This document shows positions 60,371 through 64,000 of a DNA stretch of 64,000 nucleotides, piece by piece. The DNA is from SZAS-103 sp036496805 (lineage in GTDB: Bacteria > Pseudomonadota > Gammaproteobacteria > Xanthomonadales > Xanthomonadaceae), in NCBI GenBank assembly GCA_036496805.1, contig DASXKN010000029.1:375144-439143 (forward strand), written 5' to 3'. The notes below the pieces were generated by a model. The model saw nothing but the letters and a program-made list of their open reading frames with translations. It did not search any database and was not told the origin of the DNA. Both the position numbers and the translations under genes were made by a program. Every line of letters starts with the position of its first letter. Within the stretch, counting starts at the first letter, position 1.

Positions 60371-60947
60371 AGCCGCCGACCCGTCGCCGAATCCGTCGTC
60401 GCGCCGCCGTGACTGGGATGGCGCGGCCGCGGTGATCGCCGCCTTCGTCGGCTTGCTCGCGCTCGCCGTCTCCGCCTATACCGCCCAGGTGCAGCGCGAG
60501 CAGGTGCGCGCGCAGGTGTGGACGCGGCTGTTTTTCGCCAACTCCGACGTCGACCGCACCCTGATGGTGATGAACAAGGGCGTGGGACCGGCCAGCATCC
60601 AGAGCGTGCGCATCTACGTGGACGGCAAGGCGCAGCCCGACTGGGCCCATGTCTACGCGGCGCTCGGACTGCCGATGCCCGAACAACGCGTGGATTCCAC
60701 CCTCAACGGGATCGTGGTTGCCGCGAACGAGCGCATCAACTACCTGCAGTTCGCGCATGCCGACGACTGGGCGGCGTTCAAGTCCAGGGCGGGCAGGGTG
60801 AAGCTGCGCGCCTGTTACTGCTCGGTGCTGGACGAATGCCTGGTGTTCGACGAACGCGCGGCGCATTCCGGACATGGCGCGGTCAGCTCGCAGGTAACGC
60901 CCGCAGCGAAGTGCGATCGTGTCGAAGCAGACGAATTCAACGATTGA
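60363..60947 (+). CDS. Hypothetical single-pass membrane protein between prpB and prpC
   Basis: A 194-residue protein. One transmembrane helix is near residues 18-37 (WDGAAAVIAAFVGLLALAVS), followed by a soluble domain with RAQVWTRLFFANSDVDRTLM, NKGVGPASIQSVRIYVDGKA, and a cysteine pair in RACYCSVLDECLVFD. The fold resembles small beta-sandwich proteins of unknown role. Its ATG overlaps the 3' end of prpB by 8 bases, so it is translationally coupled and expected to be made with PrpB and PrpC. A function in propionate use is suggested by context only. Confidence 0.75.
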   Translation: MAEAADPSPNPSSRRRDWDGAAAVIAAFVGLLALAVSAYTAQVQREQVRAQVWTRLFFANSDVDRTLMVMNKGVGPASIQSVRIYVDGKAQPDWAHVYAALGLPMPEQRVDSTLNGIVVAANERINYLQFAHADDWAAFKSRAGRVKLRACYCSVLDECLVFDERAAHSGHGAVSSQVTPAAKCDRVEADEFND

Positions 60948-61008
60948 GCGAGCCACACGGAACACGATCAACCGGTGGCGGCATGGCCGCCCCAACATGG
61001 AGAACACG

Positions 61009-62166
61009 ATGAACGATGTCGCGCCCGCAACTCCCTTCAAGCCCAAGAAGTCCGTCGCACTGTCCGGCGTCGCCGCCGGCAACACCGCGCTGTGCACTGT
61101 CGGCCGCACCGGCAACGACCTGCATTACCGCGGCTACGACATCCTCGACTTCGCGACCACGTCCGAGTTCGAGGAGATCGCCTGCCTGCTCGTGCACGGC
61201 AAGCTGCCCAACGCCGCCGAGCTGGCTTCCTACAAGGCGAAACTGAAGTCGCTGCGCGGCATTCCCGCTTCGGTGAAGGCGGTGCTCGAGCAGATCCCGG
61301 CATCGGCCCACCCGATGGACGTGATGCGCACGGCGGTCTCCGCGCTCGGCTGCGCGCTGCCGGAAAAGGACGACCACAACCATCCGGGCGCGAAGGACAT
61401 CGCGGACAGGCTCATGGCGTCCCTTGGCTCGATCCTGCTGTACTGGTACCACTTCGTCGTCAACGGCAAGCGCATCGACGTGGAGACCGACGACGATTCG
61501 ATCGGCGGCCACTTCCTGCACCTGCTGCATGGCAGGAAGCCGAGCGAGCTGTGGGTGCGCGCGATGCACACATCATTGATCCTCTACGCCGAGCACGAGT
61601 TCAACGCCAGCACCTTCGCCGCGCGCGTGATCGCCGGCACCGGCAGCGACATGTATTCGGCGATCGCCGGCGCGATCGGCGCGCTGCGCGGCCCCAAGCA
61701 CGGCGGCGCCAATGAGGTGGCGTTCGAGATCCAGAAGCGCTACGAGACGCCGGACGAAGCCGAGGCCGACATCCGCGCGCGCGTTTCCGCTAAGGAAGTC
61801 GTGATCGGCTTCGGCCACCCGGTCTACACGACCGGCGATCCACGCAACAAGGTCATCAAGGAAGTCGCGCGCGAGCTGTCCGTATCCCAGGGCAGCACGA
61901 AGATGTTCGACATCGCCGCGCGCCTGGAGTCGGTGATGTGGGACATCAAGAAGATGTTCCCGAACCTCGACTGGTTCAGCGCGGTGAGCTACCACATGAT
62001 GGGCGTGCCGACCGCGATGTTCACCCCGCTGTTCGTGATCTCGCGCACCAGCGGCTGGAGCGCGCACGTGATCGAGCAGCGCATCGACGGCAAGATCATC
62101 CGCCCGAGCGCGAACTACACCGGGCCGGAAGACCTGAAGTTCGTGCCGCTGGCGGAGCGTGGCTGA
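61009..62166 (+). CDS. prpC: 2-methylcitrate synthase
   Basis: A 385-residue member of the citrate synthase family. Key parts are YDILDFATTSEFEEIACLLV, catalytic histidines in SLILYAEHEFNASTF and GPKHGGANE, and the region FGHPVYTTGDPRNKVIKEVA. FGHPVYTTGDPR and MHTSLILYAEHE are typical of PrpC rather than GltA. It condenses propionyl-CoA with oxaloacetate to 2-methylcitrate. I choose the ATG at 61009 (MNDVAPA) with GGAG seven bases upstream; a start 4 codons earlier is possible. prpD/acnD and prpF are not in the window. Confidence 0.95.
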   Translation: MNDVAPATPFKPKKSVALSGVAAGNTALCTVGRTGNDLHYRGYDILDFATTSEFEEIACLLVHGKLPNAAELASYKAKLKSLRGIPASVKAVLEQIPASAHPMDVMRTAVSALGCALPEKDDHNHPGAKDIADRLMASLGSILLYWYHFVVNGKRIDVETDDDSIGGHFLHLLHGRKPSELWVRAMHTSLILYAEHEFNASTFAARVIAGTGSDMYSAIAGAIGALRGPKHGGANEVAFEIQKRYETPDEAEADIRARVSAKEVVIGFGHPVYTTGDPRNKVIKEVARELSVSQGSTKMFDIAARLESVMWDIKKMFPNLDWFSAVSYHMMGVPTAMFTPLFVISRTSGWSAHVIEQRIDGKIIRPSANYTGPEDLKFVPLAERG

Positions 62167-62184
62167 CCGAACGGGGCGGGACAC

Positions 62185-62200
62185 GCAGACGAGCGTCTGC
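62185..62200. terminator. Hairpin between convergent prpC and cysteine synthase genes
   Basis: The arms gcagacg and cgtctgc face each other across two bases, with tcactttcgttt on one side. It lies in the 34-base gap between the two stop codons and could terminate both transcripts. The stem is short, so confidence is limited. Confidence 0.5.
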
Positions 62201-63706
62201 TCACTTTCGTTTCTGAAGCCAGCCGGGCAGCAGGGTGTAGGGGTCGATGGCGGTGGATTCGTCGAAGTCGACGCCGTGCTGTTTCAGCGTGCGCTGGAGG
62301 CTGCCGTCCCTGAAGGCGTCGAAGGTTTCCGTGCAGCCGCCGACCAGTCGTTCCCCGACGAAGACCTGCGGGATCGTGCGCAGGCCGGTGCGCGCGCGCA
62401 GGGCGGCGCGGATGCGGCCGCCGGGGTCGTCGCGCTGGTAGGCGGCCGAGTCGAGGTCGACCGAGCGGTAGGGAATGCCGGCGCGCGCGAACAGCTTGCG
62501 CACCGACCAGCAGAACTCGCACCACTCGAGCGCGAACAGCACGACCGGCTGCTCGGCGTCGTGGAGGACGCGTTCGACGAAGTCGGCGATCTCGGCGGTG
62601 ACTTCGGGCTCGGCAACGGGCGCCGGCGGTGGCGCGGTGGGCGCGCCGGGCGCAGGCGAGGGTGGCGCGTCGAAGCGGGCGCCCGGCGTGGAGCGTGAGA
62701 GCGCCAGTTCCTCCTCGCTCATGTCGACACCGATGCCGTCGAACATCGGCGTGCTCAGATACCGCTCGCCGGTGTCGGGCAGCATGCACAGCACGTTCGC
62801 GCCGTCGGGCGCATCGGCGCAGACCTTCAACGCGCCGGCGAAGGTGGCGCCGCCGGAGATGCCGGAGAAGATGCCTTCGCGCAGCGCGAGTTCGCGCGCA
62901 CAGCGCATGGCGTCGTTGCCGTCGATCGCCACGATGCGGTCGACGAAGGCGATCGCGTCGCGGGTCAGCTTCGGGATGAAGTCGGGCGTCCAGCCCTGCA
63001 TCAGGTGCGGGCGGAAGCTCGGGTGGGATTCGGCGGGCGTGCCGTCGGGACGGCTCGGCTGGCCGATGCCGCTGCCGAGCACGGGTGAGTTGTCGGGTTC
63101 GCAGACGACGATCCGTGTGTCCGGAGATTGCTGCTTGAGCACGCGCGCGACACCCTTGAGCGTGCCGCCGGTGCCGCAGCCCGTGACGAAGGCGTGCAGC
63201 GATCCATCGGGAAAGGCGGCGAGGATTTCCTGCGCCGTGGTGCGCGAGTGCATGTCGGCGTTGGCTTCGTTCTCGAACTGCCGGCACAGGAACCAGCCGT
63301 GCGCCTGCGCGAGTTCGGTCGCCTTGGCGAGCATGCCGGTGCCCTTGAGCGCAGCGGGCGTGAGCACGACCTTCGCGCCGAGGTAGCGCATCATCCGCCG
63401 GCGCTCGATGCTGAAGTTCTCTGCCATCACCACGACCAGCGGATAGCCTTTCACCGCGCACACCATCGCCAGTCCGATCCCGGTGTTGCCGCTGGTGGCC
63501 TCGATCACGGTCTGGCCGGGAGCAAGGTCACCACGGCGCTCGGCGTCCTCGATGATGCCGAGCGCGAGGCGGTCCTTGACCGAACCCATGGGGTTGAAGG
63601 CTTCGACCTTGACGAACAGGTTCACCCGCGCGGGCGCGAGCCGGTTGATGCGCACGACGGGCGTGTTGCCGACCGTGGCGAGGATGCTGTCGTGGCGGTT
63701 GGTCAT
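62201..63706 (-). CDS. Cysteine synthase-like enzyme fused to a glutaredoxin domain
   Basis: A 501-residue fusion. Residues 1 to about 325 are a PLP beta-family enzyme with NTPVVRINRLAPARVNLFVK, the PLP-lysine in FNPMGSVKDRLALG, the substrate loop ATSGNTGIGLAMV and the phosphate cup TGCGTGGTLKGVARVL. This is O-acetylserine sulfhydrylase/cystathionine beta-synthase type. A Pro/Ala-rich linker (about 340-375) joins a C-terminal glutaredoxin domain with active site EWCEFCWSVRKLF (CxxC) and the cis-Pro region TIPQVFVGERLVGG. Glutathione-linked reduction could supply or protect the sulfur intermediate. Both domains look complete. Short convergent gap to prpC. Confidence 0.93.
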   Translation of the reverse strand: MTNRHDSILATVGNTPVVRINRLAPARVNLFVKVEAFNPMGSVKDRLALGIIEDAERRGDLAPGQTVIEATSGNTGIGLAMVCAVKGYPLVVVMAENFSIERRRMMRYLGAKVVLTPAALKGTGMLAKATELAQAHGWFLCRQFENEANADMHSRTTAQEILAAFPDGSLHAFVTGCGTGGTLKGVARVLKQQSPDTRIVVCEPDNSPVLGSGIGQPSRPDGTPAESHPSFRPHLMQGWTPDFIPKLTRDAIAFVDRIVAIDGNDAMRCARELALREGIFSGISGGATFAGALKVCADAPDGANVLCMLPDTGERYLSTPMFDGIGVDMSEEELALSRSTPGARFDAPPSPAPGAPTAPPPAPVAEPEVTAEIADFVERVLHDAEQPVVLFALEWCEFCWSVRKLFARAGIPYRSVDLDSAAYQRDDPGGRIRAALRARTGLRTIPQVFVGERLVGGCTETFDAFRDGSLQRTLKQHGVDFDESTAIDPYTLLPGWLQKRK

Positions 63707-63780
63707 CGCGGGCTCGGGAGGGCGACCAGGTCGTTCGACCTAGTCTGATATCCCTGGGACAGCTTTGCACCCGGCTCGTC

Positions 63781-64000
63781 TGTTCGTACCTCTCATGCCT
63801 GTTCGTACCTCTAACGCCTGTTCGTGGTGAGCTTGTCGAACCACAACGGCCCTTCAGCCGATCCGTCCATGGTTCGACAGGCTCACCACGAACGGAAATC
63901 GACAGGCTCACCACGAACGGAAATCGACAGGCTCACCACGAACGGAAATCGACAGGCTCACCACGAACGGAAATCGACAGGCACACCACGAACGGAAATC
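63781..64000. repeat. Inverted and tandem gttcgacaggctcaccacg repeat array, continuing past the window
   Basis: A 19-base direct repeat, tgttcgtacctctcatgcc / tgttcgtacctctaacgcc (63781-63818), is followed by a single reverse-orientation unit (63820-63844). A 25-base tandem array then begins at 63871 with at least five copies of cgacaggctcaccacgaacg plus gaaat, running off the right edge. A reverse unit facing a forward array gives a large possible hairpin. It lies upstream of the cysteine synthase-glutaredoxin gene. Confidence 0.9.

Noticed and set aside
63871..64000. 25-base tandem array considered as a CRISPR array
   Set aside because: No spacers between units and the same unit is dispersed singly elsewhere; it is an extragenic repeat.

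Overview
The window is strongly G+C-rich, densely coding chromosomal DNA. Third codon positions are almost always G or C, and I see no phage, plasmid, transposase, CRISPR, rRNA or tRNA signal. The gene mix suggests a free-living aerobic gammaproteobacterium of the Xanthomonadales (Lysobacterales) type. Evidence is a class II DAHP synthase, a TPR-sulfotransferase next to a TonB receptor, a prpB/prpC pair, several secreted S9, M48 and P1 hydrolases, and extragenic repeats built on cccgcgaaggcgggg and gttcgacaggctcaccacg. The taxonomic call is inference; no marker gene is present.

Layout. 1-4273 (minus): a cut-off macro-domain protein, an SseB-like protein, an MmcQ/YjbR protein, a large SPFH membrane protein with vault-like tandem repeats, and an orphan. 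4478-6299 (plus): a Rieske oxygenase and an endonuclease III-like protein with altered catalytic residues. 6810-14281 (minus): a probable catabolic operon, in transcription order Rieske oxygenase, exported amidohydrolase, GcvT-like methyltransferase, two paralogous FAD oxidoreductases and a small exported protein, with ATGA stop-start overlaps at most junctions. 14414-23538 (plus): a TPR Ser/Thr kinase, an exported P1 peptidase, an HD-GYP / GGDEF-EAL pair, a zinc alcohol dehydrogenase and a DUF1203 protein. 23689-29771 (minus): an S9 peptidase coupled to a TolB-propeller/CehA-McbA-type metallohydrolase, and a class III aminotransferase.

30448-37163 is a divergent catabolic locus. An aminotransferase, a P5C-dehydrogenase-like ALDH and a CatI/CatJ-type 3-oxoadipate CoA-transferase lie on the minus strand. 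An IclR regulator and a PcaF-type thiolase lie on the plus strand. A palindromic operator candidate sits between them. The locus looks like a route from an amino-compound to 3-oxoadipate and then to succinyl-CoA plus acetyl-CoA. 37213-41928: sulfotransferase and TonB receptor. 41996-51780: DsbB, class II DAHP synthase, a BNR-repeat exoprotein, TypA, a cyclophilin and small proteins. 51881-54614 (minus): a three-gene envelope operon with an M48 protease and a lipoprotein whose 5' end carries an in-frame repeat array. 54727-62166 (plus): an aminotransferase, malate dehydrogenase, a c-type-heme sensor coupled to a Ser/Thr kinase, and prpB-unknown-prpC. 62201-63706 (minus): a cysteine synthase-glutaredoxin fusion, then a repeat array running off the right edge.

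Best candidates for something new are the Rieske/GcvT/FAD operon, the heme-sensor/kinase pair, the amine-to-3-oxoadipate locus, the vault-like SPFH protein, and the repeat array that has become part of a lipoprotein gene.
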